The notes: generated from the sequence alone by a model not told the origin. DNA of 64,000 nucleotides from Symsagittifera roscoffensis (GCF_963678635.1 NC_087067.1:57080388-57144387); one strand, 5' to 3'; counted from the stretch's first letter, positions 31,989 through 44,056 are shown. Translations and numbers: made by a program.

Positions 31989-32191
31989 TTGGCGCTGCTG
32001 ATTATCATTTCAGGTTCGATGGGGAATAAATTTTCTGCTTCTTTCAGAGTCAGAATTGAAAATTTCCCAATTTCGGTTTTGAAAAGCAAAGTAATGTGAT
32101 GATCGGTGATGTTAAACTCTGTGATATACAACAGGTTGTTTTTCAGCTCTTCACTTATTGAAGAAGTGAACGCAAATACAGTTTTCTTCAA
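31985..32191 (-). pseudogene. Protease-RT linker of pol (family C)
   Basis: A 68-codon segment between protease and RT, in a different frame from protease. It has no recognisable domain and ends at a stop that overlaps the start of the RT segment by four bases. Best read as the linker of a pol protein split by indels. Confidence 0.45.
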
Positions 32192-32948
32192 ATTCCTGAG
32201 CTGGAATTACGATTCCGGTAGTTTTTTCCATGTTTTGACTTGTGTTCTCTAGCTGGCATTCTACAAGAATTGTCTGATGTGGGGCTATTGTTTGACGTTT
32301 TGTCAGAATCAAAGGGAATTTTTTCAATCTATTGACTCTTCTTGGCTCGTTTGGAGGTTTTATTTCGTTGATTTGAAGAGTCATGTCTTTGAAATGCAGG
32401 AGATTATACTTTGGACAGACATGAATATGATGTTTTTTGTAGAAAGGATTTCCTAGTATTATTGAATTGGCTGCATGAAGGACAAGAAATGATTCTATAA
32501 ATGTCATGTCTGCCCATCGGAATTCTAACGTTACTTCACTTTCAATGGAGACTTGTTGTCCTCCTGCCATTCTAACTCTTTTAAGTTTGGGTTCGTTTAC
32601 TTCAAGAGGGCGGAATAACGATGTTTCTTCTTTTAGATCTTCAAATGTCAGCTTTGAAACAACATTTGCGCAGGCTCCTGTATCGACCAGGGCTCTACGC
32701 TGTAATCCCGATGAGAAACGTTTTTTCGTGTACGTCAGTACTGTTCCTTCCGCAGGAATTATTGCGTAAAGGCTGATTATCTCATCAGGTTGGATAAGTT
32801 CGTTTGATGGTGATTTAGATGATTTGATGGGCTGACTCAGTGGCTCTATTATTTTTTTGGCTCGTTTGGAAACGGGAAATTTTGTCCGATTCCTTGTGGT
32901 TTCTGTCGCCACCAGCATTGACTTGCTGTGTGGTTGAATTTTCCACAA
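32151..32948 (-). pseudogene. Aspartic protease (family C)
   Basis: A 265-codon segment overlapping the gag 3' end by 100 bases in another frame, which could be a natural gag-pol frameshift. The retropepsin active-site triplet is in ALVDTGACANVVS near residue 90, followed by a flap-like region and the hydrophobic strand SIILGNPFYKK near residue 165, which corresponds to the I-(I/L)-G-x motif of this family. It cleaves Gag-Pol. The C-terminal part leads toward RT but is cut by a stop at 32151. Confidence 0.8.
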
Positions 32949-34087
32949 ACGTCACAAAGTTTGGCTGATGATCGCACCATTGGTATAAAAGGCCCGTTGG
33001 GCTTATGCTTTTCAGCTTGAGGCATTTGATTTGCGCCAAATTGTTGCGTCGGATAATTCTGGGACTGTTGGAATTGTGCTGATTGATGCATTTGTACCAT
33101 TGGCTGATTGTGTTGGTTCGGCTGATACTGAGAGTACCACTGCGAATATGGATGTGATGCAACTGGTGACAAATTGTGGAGGTTTGGCTGAGTATTGTTG
33201 AAATCAAATTTATTTTGCCAATTTTTTCTACGTCTTCCACCTCTGTTGCCTCGTTGCTGTCCATACCCGTTATTTTGGTTTGGCTGATAGCCACTATACT
33301 GACCACTCTGACTGTCGTTCTTCCGATTTTGTTCGGGAAGCGGATTCGATTGTTTATTCGACTGCTCAGCTATTTGTGATCTATTTTCGTTGAGCTGCTT
33401 CTCCATTTTTTCCTGATTTGTGGACAATTTTGTGATAGCGCTTATTAACTTTTCTGAGACTTTGTCGTTTATTTCGTTAAATCCGTCTTCCGGGTAATCG
33501 TCTTTTCGGCAAGTCTCACGAATTGGGATTTGCTTCTTGGTCAGGTTACACAATTCCTGAACTGTAGTTGCAGGTGGTTGTTCCATCAGTTTCGATCGCA
33601 GCCAGCCTGGCATTCCTTTGATGAACAATCGTTTCAGTTGTTCATTCCGATTGTCGTTTACTGCATCAATTCTTTCTTGTCGTTGGGTAGTTTCCCGATG
33701 AAATCGTGCTGTGTCGGCGACTAGTGCTGCTCCGTTTAATGTACCATCTATTTTCGTCAAGTTCACGAGGAAATTCTCGGGAGTATCGGTTTTCGGGTTG
33801 AATCGTAGTTGTTCTAGCTTCAAAACGTGGACTTCTTGAAGCTGAGGATTGCAAAAGTGATTCCTGAGTGATATGCGACTTGCGGGAACGTTCGCTCGAG
33901 TTGCTGATCCTAGTGTCTGATAGAATCGCAGCGCGTTATCTCGTAGGTGTAGTTGCAAGAAGTTCGCTTGTTGCGCGTTTGGTATCGTCGCTACTTCGAT
34001 GTAGCCTTGAAAAAGTTGCTCGAATTCTGAAAAGTCTTCTTTTTCCGTTCCTCCATAGGGTTCGACTGAAACTTGCGCGTGTGCCAT
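32849..34087 (-). CDS. gag: Gag (family C)
   Basis: A 412-codon ORF, ATG at 34087. Residues 10-200 contain a Ty3/Gypsy capsid domain (EQLFQGYIEVA, FLQLHLRDNALRFYQTL, then a helical region with LKRLFIKGMPGWLRSKL). Residues about 240-370 are a Gln/Asn-rich low-complexity stretch. One zinc knuckle, CDVCGKFNHTASQC, lies near 385. It forms the particle and binds RNA. The frame is intact. Protease overlaps its 3' end. Confidence 0.85.
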   Translation of the reverse strand: MAHAQVSVEPYGGTEKEDFSEFEQLFQGYIEVATIPNAQQANFLQLHLRDNALRFYQTLGSATRANVPASRISLRNHFCNPQLQEVHVLKLEQLRFNPKTDTPENFLVNLTKIDGTLNGAALVADTARFHRETTQRQERIDAVNDNRNEQLKRLFIKGMPGWLRSKLMEQPPATTVQELCNLTKKQIPIRETCRKDDYPEDGFNEINDKVSEKLISAITKLSTNQEKMEKQLNENRSQIAEQSNKQSNPLPEQNRKNDSQSGQYSGYQPNQNNGYGQQRGNRGGRRRKNWQNKFDFNNTQPNLHNLSPVASHPYSQWYSQYQPNQHNQPMVQMHQSAQFQQSQNYPTQQFGANQMPQAEKHKPNGPFIPMVRSSAKLCDVCGKFNHTASQCWWRQKPQGIGQNFPFPNEPKK

Positions 34088-34711
34088 CGTATGTCAGTTG
34101 AATGAATATCAAGATGATACAGTTGATGATAAGACACAGCACTCATTCAATTTAGGGGAAACACTAGAGAGTTTGCTATATAAATTAGTTCTTAAATAAA
34201 GCTAGCGGTATCACTGATCATGTTTTATTGCTGCAATTGTATGGTTGTGCTACAGGTTCCGTTACTTCACTTCTCTGGTGGGGAAACTTTAATGACAATT
34301 ATATCAATTTACTGCAAGTTTGAGTTTTGAGTTTGTTTTAACTAACTGTTTTGTTGATTGTTAAAAAACCTGTAGATCTGCTTTCTTTGTCTGCCTTGTC
34401 AGTAGCTCAGCTGTCCTGCCTTCTGACTGGAAAACATGGAGTAGAGATGTTGTAGGTCACAATCTACATCTGCTTCTGTAGATTGAAAAAACTGTCAGGC
34501 CAGAGTTGTTGAAAAGTCGTGATTGTCTTCGTTTCCTCCCTGTCTGTCTCAGTTGTTCGCTGAATGTTGCTCTGCTTTCCACGTCTGAGCGTTGCTGGGT
34601 GAAACGGGTGGTGTTGTCCTGTTCTGTTTCAGCAAAATGCGGTTGTTACCATGTGCTCGTGTGGTGTAGTCTTCAATTGCCGATGACTTTTGGTGAATCC
34701 AGAAGTAGAAT
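34088..34711 (-). other. Leader of family-C element
   Basis: About 620 bp between primer site and gag ATG. No gene. It would carry packaging signals; none is identifiable. Confidence 0.5.
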
Positions 34712-34729
34712 CTTCCGCGACAGTCACCA
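34712..34729 (-). promoter_or_regulatory. Primer-binding site (family C)
   Basis: In sense it reads TGGTGACTGTCGCGGAAG, beginning with TGG immediately after the LTR end at 34730. The matching tRNA would end ...GTCACCA; I cannot name it. This is a different primer type from families A, B and D. Confidence 0.65.
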
Positions 34730-36999
34730 TGTGATATAGTGTCACTTCGGATGGCTGTGGACAGCTATATCGTCGTTTATTGATAGTGTTGTTAGCTGTT
34801 CGGATAGTAATTAGCGCTACTGGCTTTCAATTATTATTGAATTGTATTCATAATTTATATGTCTCGAGCGGCTAAGACTTATCTTGCTTTTAGGGACGCA
34901 GGATTCGGTTCTTAACTTCTGGAATATCGCTAGTCGATCGGCGCAAGTTAGAGCATAATTGCAATATTTTATTCTGTTCAGGTCTACCCAATTGATTAGT
35001 AGCTCGGTATGAATCTCTTCTGATTGGTACCAATTACCATCAATATTTACATAGTTAAATAAATATAAATGTATGAACTTCATTTCATTAACAAGTTTAA
35101 TTATGTAATCTATTATAGCATAAGAATGCATGACATCACGCAGTGATGTCACACTACCTCACAAGAAGAAATCTTCACGGGTGGTTTTGAGTTTTTGACT
35201 GTTTACAGTTAAAATAATTGAGTTCAAAAATTTCCAATCAAATTGACAGAATACAAACTGCTACAGGCAAATTGGTTTTCTATCCATCAGGTTATGGCAA
35301 GAATTAATTAACCTTCAATGAGTTGGAGGTACAGGTTATTACTTCGAATTACGTAATGTGAAATAAAATTGTATTAATGTTAAATGGGAAATATTTTAAA
35401 GCGGACAGAAAGCCACATTGAGTCGGGTTAAGGGAGTTAAGTGATAGGTGATAGGGTCAATTCGATGATAGCGTGATAACTTCAGTTATCAACTGTAACT
35501 AAATTTGCACGGCAAGTACTGTAGTGTCGTGTAGCAGACTATTGCTGTTTGTCGTTTCGTTTCAAATTTTCGTATCGCTGACTTCGTTCATTGTTTGGTG
35601 CATGTCATTCATTTTGCTCCATTATGCCTAAGTTTATTGTTCACTTTGATCTGGGCTTTTTTGATCCTTCTATTAGCCGCGGTCATTGTGGTATTGTATC
35701 CAACAACGTAACAGTACTCTGTTTTGTCGAAAAATTCCCGATTTTTTTTTGAAGTTGACAGCTTATAAAGCAATTTGTACTTTGTTGTGCGTGCTTAAAA
35801 GTTGCCACTGTGGGTTTCAGACATCATCTGATTGTTAAGAAGTATTCTTATCTTCTTCTTTTGGGTATTGTGTGCCTCTGGTGGCCTGACACCCCGAAAG
35901 TCAACTATACACTTCTTTTTGTGTGAAGACAGAATTCCACTTTTTTAACGATGATTTTTGCTTTTTAGCCACCATCGTCTCATAATACAGAATCTGTCTT
36001 TTTGTTTTCAATTTTTTTCTTCTGCTGTCACTGCACTTCACTCATATTGGCTGTTCCAGTACTTTGCTGGTTCGACTGAGCAAAATTTAGCGTCAGACAG
36101 AATGATAAAGGATGGATTCCCCTTTTCTTCAAAGTTATCGAAGATTTTTGGTCTGGTCGTATCTTTTAAGACTCGAGGAAATTGTTCAGTGTGTCTGACA
36201 GCCTGTCAGGGTTGTCCCAACGGATGCGGTGGATGATTTCCGGCGTAATCATAGCTTTTGAGTTCGGATTTTTAGCGAATAACTCCATCGATTTTTTTTT
36301 CTCGTTTTTGCCAATCTTATTACATAGGAATTTCGGAAAATGATGTATCTTTCCCAATTTTGATCTGCTAGTGAGCTGACTTCATACGCTTTCCTCGTTG
36401 GCCTTTTGGTGGTCACTGGGCTCAAAAAAAATACTGTTTCTTCTTCTCGTTTTTTGGGGGGAGCAAAAGTTTTTTATTCCTAATGCTTAAACATGGGCAA
36501 CAGGTGGATTTTTCGAAGTTGCCGACGAGGTGGGAGGTGGGTGGGTTCACGAAGTTGTTGCCTCCTAGTGAACCCACTTCGTGCAGGTTCCTCATTTGGG
36601 CACTGGTGATGAATGGCGTCAGAGTTTTCAAAATCCACTCACAACATTGGTGGGGGCACTAAAAGTTTTTTATTCCTAATGTTAATACGTGGGCAACAGG
36701 TGGATTTTTCGAGATCTTCATGAAGATGTTGCCTCCTAGTGGACCCACTTTGTGTCTGTGTCCCGGTAGGGCTATAAGGATGATCCAGGAGTATGAAATT
36801 GTTGTACCACGCATATGGTGTCTTGGACGTCTGTTTTTGCGGAAATCTCGAATTTGAAAGAAGACTTTTCTCGAATTTTTCTCTTTTTTTCGACTTGACA
36901 TCGTCTTTTTTAATTTTTGTAACATCAGCTGGTTGCTGTTGAAGCTAGAAAGGGTTATAGTGAATGCATGAACGGTAGGGCGCAATATCGTGACATATT

Positions 37000-37488
37000 T
37001 CATATGTAAATGAAAATTTTGATGTTCGTTTTTTCGAAAATGTCGTAAATTAGGCTGAAAATTCTACTTTCTTTCAATTTGTCGAGACCACATCCGAATT
37101 TTGGCAAGGCTACCGCATTTATTCCTTTCTGCAAGAGCTGTTGCTCCATACAGTTGAGGCTTCGTGACAAATCCTAGTAGGTTGGTTTATCAAAAAATTG
37201 TGGTTTAGTGACTAAATTGAAAATCGATTTGTTTTCCCGAGGCAAAGAAACTGCAACTGATGATCCAACTATTGGTGCTTCAATGCTTTGTAGGCCTGGT
37301 CTCATGCATGGATAGGCACTGCTGATTTGTCGTGCTACTCCTTTGTTCATGTGAAAGTCACTTGAGACACAGTGCGCTATAGATCCTGGGAACTGTAAAA
37401 CATTTCCTGGTCCGACAAAGATATTTGGTTCATCATAGATCGATTTCACCGAATCTTTGCTGCTGCCAGGTCCATCTTTACCTTTATT
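37000..37488 (-). pseudogene. Macro domain, second copy with nonsense codon (family C)
   Basis: Same protein as 27495-27983. A single C-to-G change (plus strand) at about 37175 turns the second Tyr of PTYY into TAG, removing the part with the catalytic Asp. The upstream Lys-containing segment is intact and the frame remains open beyond the stop. Scattered other changes occur downstream. Confidence 0.8.
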
Positions 37489-38312
37489 TTAGTCAGTTGC
37501 TTCGCTCGTTTTACGCTGTCCTTTAGTATTTTTCTTTTCGTTTTGCGTGGAGGGAAATATTCATTCGCCTCTTCTACTTTCTTCTTCATTTTTGAGCGGT
37601 TCTCGTTTTGGGTTGATCTTGGACTGAACGTTACTGGAGCCACTATGTGTCCATCTACTGTTCGTAGGCTGAATTTTCGTGGTTGCAGTTCGCCTGGTGG
37701 TATTGAGTGATATCTCACATCGTTGCTAAACCGAAGTTGGGCGTGTATTCGGTCTCTAGGTTCGGCTGCTGCTTTTCTTCGAACAACTGGCTGATGTTCG
37801 CGAAACTATTCGTCGAGGCTGTATCCCTCGGGATCAGATTCGTTGTTGGTTAATCTGTCAGGGCGCTGCTCATCAATGATATCAATTGGTGGCGCGGCCG
37901 GTAGTTGAAATGGTGGTAATTCCGTTACATGTCCTGCTCCTGGGATTGAAGGTGGATCGGGCGGTGGTGATATTACTGGTACTGGGACCGGTAGTGGTGC
38001 CACTATTGGTGCTGCTGGCGCTCCAAAGGGTTTTGACAGTTTGATTCTAGCTGGTGCGACTGATTGATCGTTTTCGTCACTATTATCAGGTTGGATCTCA
38101 TCTCATCTAAGAGTTTCGGCAAGTTTTCGTCGAAAAGTCCTGGTTCGCTTCGGTATTTCCCGAGTGAGGGATCCGTTTGGAACTTCGTTGGATCTATTGG
38201 ATTGACATCATCTGGCTGATGCTGTGGATCAACTGGTTTGAGACGAATTCGATGCACACATTGAGTGTAGTTAGTTCCAACTTTCCGAATTATTTAATTC
38301 GAATTTATTAAC
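37446..38312 (-). pseudogene. Pol C-terminal tail, second copy (family C)
   Basis: Duplicate of 27941-28808. It carries the same TAA, the same GATGA duplication and the same TAG as the left copy. It begins abruptly at 38312 inside the integrase C-terminus; no integrase core precedes it. Confidence 0.7.
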
Positions 38313-39124
38313 TGAATTAACGAAATTTTCTATGACTCACAGTTTCAATGCAATTGCCACGATTCGAGATATCTGATAGCTGTGACTATTGCATAGATTT
38401 GAAATAAAAATAAAAATTTTCAAACGTTTTCGCAGCTATGTGCATCGTTAGGATTTTTACAATAAACTAATCGAAATGACCATAAAACATCAATTTACAA
38501 ACTATCTAAAGCTATAATGAAATCTAACGGAAGCTTTAAAAAAACAATCATTTTCATGACAAAAAAAAAGTTTTAAAGAAAGTATAAAAATCGGTGAAGT
38601 CCCATTTGTACCAAGGCTCATTGTACCAATATTATAAAATCGTTTTATTTGTATCAGAACTGTTTCACTCAATTCCTGATTGTCGAATTGTGAGCCAATG
38701 AAATATCACAATATTTTCTTTATTTCGAACAGAAAAAAAAACTAATTAGTAGAATAGTGACCACCGCAGCCATTCCGATGTGTTTCGAGCTTGCCAACAA
38801 AGCTTAGGAATCTATACGAAAATTATGCCGGCTATCGCCGCAACTGGCGACCTTAAGCAATGAGCTCAAAGTAATCGGCATAGTAACGTTATGCCAATTG
38901 CATATATTTGGTGCTAACGCGTTTGAGTTTTTATTTTGGTGCAAATGGTACTGATTTATCATTTTGGTACTTGTGAATACCCATCATATAAATCACTGCT
39001 CCGTAAAATTGTTTAACCCCAAAAATAAAGTTAGTTGATCAATACTGCATTGAATGCAGCTACACTACAGACCTTTATAAAACCAAAGGTTTTGTATGAA
39101 GCGTGATTCGAGCTCAACCCCTTT
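38313..39124. other. Unassigned AT-rich DNA
   Basis: About 810 bp with no ORF, RNA gene or repeat end that I recognise, between the family-C repeat and a family-B LTR remnant. Confidence 0.4.
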
Positions 39125-40091
39125 TGCAACATTCGCCCGGAAGTACATACTGACGGAAAGTAAATCTAATTCCTAAAACAATTGGAGATCGTCACAATAG
39201 AGCATTACACGCTTTTGACTGTCTGTACCATAGCCAACTAAACGTTGTTATCATTATATGGGGTCGTTGAAATCGTTACTGCCTAAAGGTTTTCAGCCGA
39301 GCCATCCAGCTGGTCTTAGTTGCGTGTGAAAAGGTGCGCTCATGGCAGGGTTTCGTAATTCCGGGACCACAGCGTTACTCCTGAATCCAGGGCTGGTACA
39401 AAGCTACTAATATGTTAATATATTACCATTGTTTTTGTACAAATAACAAAATCACCGCATCTATAGGAGATGGATCGATTCTTTCGCTCGACTTCCAGCT
39501 TCTTCTTTTCTGAAACTGATTTGTGATGTTAATAATTTCAATTCAAGGCATTCCAGTAAGCTAAGATTTTTAAATCATAAGCTCTCCAATTCAACTAGAG
39601 ACCCTTCCGTTTTCTTCCACTTCGCCGCAGAAGTTCCATTTTCGCCACCAAGAAGGGTTGTATTTATGCCTGTCAGCCTTTCTGATTCGTGATAAACAAC
39701 CAGTAACGATTGCCTTTACACAATCTTTGGAGTTCTGAAAGCTTCTTTGTTTTCAGGAATCTCTCGGTCTTTGTTTTGTTTGTCACTGCCGTTTTTGGTA
39801 TATGTCGTCGTCTTGTTTTTGAACAGCGAAATTAGTCTCTCTTTCAGGTTTTTCGAACTGCAGTTTTTGCGATAAATGAAAGTTGTCACGTGTTTTTATT
39901 TTGGTTATAAATTTCATAAAAATTACTTAAATTCAAACTAACCCCTTCTATTTCACATAATGTCAGACAAATTTTTTTCAGATTTATTATGGAACAAATT
40001 GTCGTAATTGACGTATTATACGGTGGATTTCCACCGAATAAAATTCATATCCTCGTAACAAAAATTGGCGACATTCTGGTCGAATGCCACT
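39125..40091 (-). repeat. Diverged family-B LTR
   Basis: Begins TGCAACATTCGCCCGGAAG and ends GTCGAATGCCAC, followed by TTACTCCCCGG, the family-B polypurine tract in reverse. It is clearly older than the LTRs at 6630 and 20787. The orientation is that of a 3' LTR of a minus-strand element, yet the coding remnant beside it is on the plus strand. Confidence 0.75.
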
Positions 40092-40139
40092 TACTCCCCG
40101 GATAGCCCGACCTTTATCCTCGTTGTAGTTCAAGTAACA

Positions 40140-40790
40140 AATTACAGTAATTCTAATAATAATCGGAGTTATTATGGCACTTAGATGGCTGGAAGCTCAA
40201 GTCAGAGAGCACATCAGACAAGAAGCAACAATCAAAGGATGGTTGAAGGAACTTAACTAACTGAAGAGCTTGGTCGTTTAAAAAAAAACGTTAAAACGTG
40301 AATAATCAGTTGCAAGCCAAAAAGATACGACCAGAGTATGACTAAGATCTTTGTTTACAGCCAACTTGACTGCCTGATTGTACGAAGATTCTAAAAAACA
40401 TGTATCGAAACAAAGCAGAATTTTTAGTTACTTCCAGTTCGACATGGGATCAGAAGCTTTCAAGCGAGCTGTCGTGACCCATTGGAATGCAATGACTCTT
40501 GCAGTGAAGAGAACCTCGAAAACGACTGATTCTGATAGCCGAGAGAAGGAAGAGATGTTGAAAAACGAGATGCAAAGAAAAATGACCTTGTTCTTTCACA
40601 ACAGTTTCAACAGGAATAGAGAAACAACTACTGTGCATCTTCAACCACGTTGAAAATAGAGGGTAGAAGAGCGAATGTGTTCGAGGACTGCTTCTAACAG
40701 TTTAAGATTGGCCGCTGACAGGTTGCAAGAAACTGAAACCGAGATTGCGGAGTCGATTTCACAGGCAGAGTAGAAGGAGCATTATTAAAA
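40140..40790 (+). pseudogene. Inverted remnant of giant ORF C-terminus (family B)
   Basis: The plus-strand frame resembles the C-terminal segment at 8364-9851: the hydrophobic strand VILIIIGVIMALRWLEA, then (40378-40653) a helix with SKQSRIFSYFQFDM and a Lys/Glu-rich part ending HNSFNRNRE. Intervening bases are frameshifted. It lies opposite in orientation to the LTR at 39125-40091, so a fold-back or inversion separates them near 40130. It is useful as evidence that the giant ORF was constrained as protein. Confidence 0.65.
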
Positions 40791-41330
40791 GCCAAATACA
40801 AATACGCAAAAAGACAATTAGAAGAATTTAGTAGTTTTAGAATTTCTGAACGACAAACAAAATTGAAAGAGCAAAAACTTCGATTTTGTTTTAAGTGAGA
40901 AAAATCACCAAGCTAAAAATTGAAAATTATTGAAAAAATTAAGGTTTCTTTGAGCTTACAATCGCTGCAATTTTGAATTTGGATTGAAATGTTGCTAGTG
41001 TTTCAGAAATATTTACTATTCACATAGAGTGGCTTAAGTGCAGAATATATATTTAGAGTATTTCAGCTTTCTTGATTGCTTCTAATCAAAGAAGAGTACT
41101 GATCGCTTTGTGGTGATGTGAAGAAACTTGATTACTGTCTGGAAGAGGGTGGCTACTTGATTGTTCTTTCTAGCCACAGAGTTTCCTAATTTTAATTTTT
41201 TCGACCAATAATAACTAAATTTCCAGAGGGGAAGGAATTTGTGAGCTTGCTGGTTGGCAGTGATGTCCTGCGTCCAAACATTTTTCAAATATAGGAGAAA
41301 TTGTTTCATTTTGAGAAAAAGACATTGGAA
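40791..41330 (+). other. Inverted family-B 3' UTR remnant
   Basis: Short matches to the reverse complement of 7800-8340, such as AATTAGAAGAATTTAG and CCACAGAGTTTC, in the right order. Non-coding. Confidence 0.55.
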
Positions 41331-41436
41331 GTCAGAAAAGATACTTTTATCATTGATGGTTGATTTTTGTTTCATTTTTTTCTGCTATTTCCTAACAATT
41401 GGCTATTCTTGTTTTCCCACTGACTAAAAAGTTGTA

Positions 41437-42163
41437 CAGTGCTGATTTAAATTATCCGGACAAATCGAAACAAAACTTGAAAAGTAAAACGCGTTTTTCT
41501 CAAATTGGGTTAAGATTAGACAAAAAGTGAAGAGAACAAAATTTGCTTAGAATTTCACCAGAATTAATATGGTGTCATTTTTTCTCCGAAATTCTCAACA
41601 AAAATTGTACCCCAAAAATGGGTTATTTTGGCTTTTTTCAATTAATCAAGAATTACACGGAAATTAATTTGTTAAATGATAACAAAATTATATCTCAGGA
41701 AGCCTCTTACGCAGCTCAACAAAGTTTATGTAAATCTTCAAAAATTTGCGCAAATTGTTTAAAGTTATTTTTAAACAGAGATTCTGGGTTTTATATAGTA
41801 AAAATCACATTTATTGACTATCAAGTGAAAGTTTTTTCCCTAACACTGGTTTTTGGAGATTTAACACTTATTAAACTTTGTTGAGCTGCGTAAGAAGCTT
41901 CCTGTGATATAATTTTCTTGTCAATTAACAAAGTAGTTTTTGCGTAATTCTTGATTAGTTGAAAAAAAACCAAAATGACCCATTTTTGAGCTAAAATTTT
42001 GGTTGAGATTTTCGGAGCAAAAAATGCACCATATTATTTCTGGTGAAATTCTAAGCAACTTTTGTTCCCTTCACTTTTTGTCTAATCTTAACTTAATTTG
42101 AGAAAAACGCGTTTGAAAATTCAAGTTTTGTTAGTTTTGTCCGGATAGTTTAAATCAGCACTG
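41437..42163. mobile_element. Tc1/mariner-like MITE with about 300-bp inverted ends
   Basis: 727 bp flanked by TA (41435-41436 and 42164-42165). It begins CAGTGCTGATTTAAATTATC and ends in the inverse, ...TTTAAATCAGCACTG. The two halves are long imperfect inverted repeats (about 300 bp each) around a short centre. TA duplication and CAGTGCTG ends are typical of Tc1/mariner. The ORF at 41543-41884 is a by-product of the repeat. Confidence 0.75.
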
Positions 42164-42165
42164 TA

Positions 42166-43650
42166 TTCTCGAAAAAAATTGATTTCAGTACTAAAAAATT
42201 TTGACACACACACGCACACAAAAACAACTCGCTATTACTTATCCATCTATTGGATTTTCGGTCATTTATCTTTTAAGAATCCTCAAGCTTTAAATGTCTC
42301 GAATCTAATGACAAGAAATCTTGATTTGCATACAATTACAGACTTGTATAAGCCTTTTATTTTCTACGCTGCCTTATCTTAAGTTAGTATTGAATGCGCA
42401 CCACATTGCACAAAAAACATATATTTGTAGAATTGACCCTGGGTCAATAGTTACTTCATTAATTTGATTTGTTAACAAGTCCTGTCTGACTTGTTATCTG
42501 AACCACTCCGTTGGAGTGATCTACATCAGTGTTAACTCAGATCTTGAAATAAAGATACGCTTTTATTTCTGTGGGATCAACCGACAGACTCTTAGTTACA
42601 AATTAATTGTAATAAAATATGAATTGGTATAATAAAGAACGTTGAGATATCTGTATATTTCACCAGATAACGAGAGAGTGTTTTTCATTCATCATAAAAC
42701 ATTAACTATCGGTCGACAAGTACCGGCCTTGACATAATAACATCAACTCACTCAGACTAACATTATAACCTCTATCATCAATTCAATACACAATGTGTTA
42801 CGTTAGATAATGGGAGGCACACCCGCAGCACCACAATTTCATATCATTTCCTACTTTTTTTCTGTTCCTTTTGGGTAGTTAGTGAACGATATAAGTCAAT
42901 AGATCCCGTAGATCACGGCGAAGTCAACGAAAAACAAAAAAAGCATGAGGTGATTACCTCCATTTTGGTAAAACCATAAAGCTGATTCGCGTGATATGCT
43001 TCAATTGACATTAGTCGCCAAAGAAACAATCGATGTCTAACAGCATTTAAACCGAAGATCGTTTTATCAGCTATATTGTAAAAACTTGTTAGGGACAGTT
43101 GCACATCAAAAACCAAAACATTCTGCCCCTTCAGTTATTCAAGGAAACAAAATCTATCGATCTATATTTTGGGTGAACAGGATAGGTAGACTGACTACTT
43201 TTAACTCTTAACTATCCTGTAGAAACACTATCTAAAAATGATATGAGTATGACCGATATTTTTTCTATTTTCTTTCTACCGGAAAACCAGTACTCTCACA
43301 TCACTATATGTATAGAAAAATGTAGTAGCGCAGTAGCTTCTAACTTTAGCTTAATGTTTTCCAATCCATCGAATTTAGATTTTTAAAATTAATTTGGACT
43401 ACTGTATGTGATTATAATCACTACTGTATGTGCACTTCTGTGGGTAAAAAATTACTACTGCAATGTGATGTTTCAAAATGTGTCAGTCGTCTCGTATAAG
43501 TCAGAATTAGGTTCTTTTCGAGTGTGATGACCGCATAAAAACAGAATGGTTTACCTCAATGGAAAAAGGCTCAGATCTCTAGACTCGAGTTTGCATCAAA
43601 GTGGATAAATGTTTGCGACCTTAAGTATCATACAAAGAAATTATTTATTT
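42166..43650. other. Unassigned AT-rich DNA
   Basis: About 1.5 kb in which I see no gene or repeat boundary. Short ORFs at 42179-42382 and 42913-43116 have no recognisable content. Confidence 0.35.
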
Positions 43651-43860
43651 TTCAGAGCTACCTAAAATTAATGATGAAATCGACTCAAGCTTTGCGGGTC
43701 TTTTGACATCAAAGTGAAGAAAGTCCCATTATATGCCTTTTTGCATCGACATCTTTTCGGAAACTTCCTCGGCGCAAATTATATCAAGTTTTTCGAAAAA
43801 ACAGTATTATAAGTTGACTACTTTTGCTTACATGGGATGCTTAAATCAATTAGAGTTGAT

Positions 43861-44056
43861 TACGCGTCTTGGCTCAACGGTTCAATTTTTCAAAACTTTT
43901 GCGATTCTAAGAAAAAAACGACATACTGCACAGTGGACGGCAAAGATCGATCCATCAGCTTGGTCGAAATATTCGTTCTTACTGTGAAAACTAATTCAAA
44001 AACAAGGTCTGCTCAAACACCAAAAATACATTTTATCGACACAGACACTAAGGTAG
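43861..44056 (+). CDS. Possible host exon cut by assembly gap
   Basis: An open stretch with balanced composition, in one frame from about 43836 to the gap. A TTAG just before 43850 could be an acceptor. The peptide includes TVDGKDRSISLVEIFVLTVK and then KIHFIDTDTKV, which look like alternating strands of a real domain, but I cannot assign a family. A second overlapping frame (43733-43987) is also open. It could be chance. Confidence 0.25.

Larger units (their letters stand above)
25250..38312 (-). mobile_element. Family-C Ty3/Gypsy-like element with macro domain
   Basis: A 13.1 kb minus-strand unit: direct repeat 34730-38312, primer site, gag, protease, RT, RNase H, integrase, then direct repeat 25250-28807. 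The pol frame runs across the 28808 boundary into the left repeat, which therefore contains the integrase C-terminus, a Pro-rich tail and a macro domain. All pol segments are in order but separated by in-frame stops or indels, so this copy is dead. It lies downstream of the Ras exon. I find no target duplication at 25249/38313. Confidence 0.85.
34730..38312 (-). repeat. 3.58-kb terminal direct repeat, right copy (family C)
   Basis: Partner of 25250-28807. It starts TGTGATATAGTGTC next to the primer site. Its outer end, ...TTTATTAAC, meets TGAATTAACG and lacks the TG expected of an LTR 5' end in the element's sense. It differs from the left copy by scattered substitutions and by a changed stretch at about 36510-36560. 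Confidence 0.85.
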
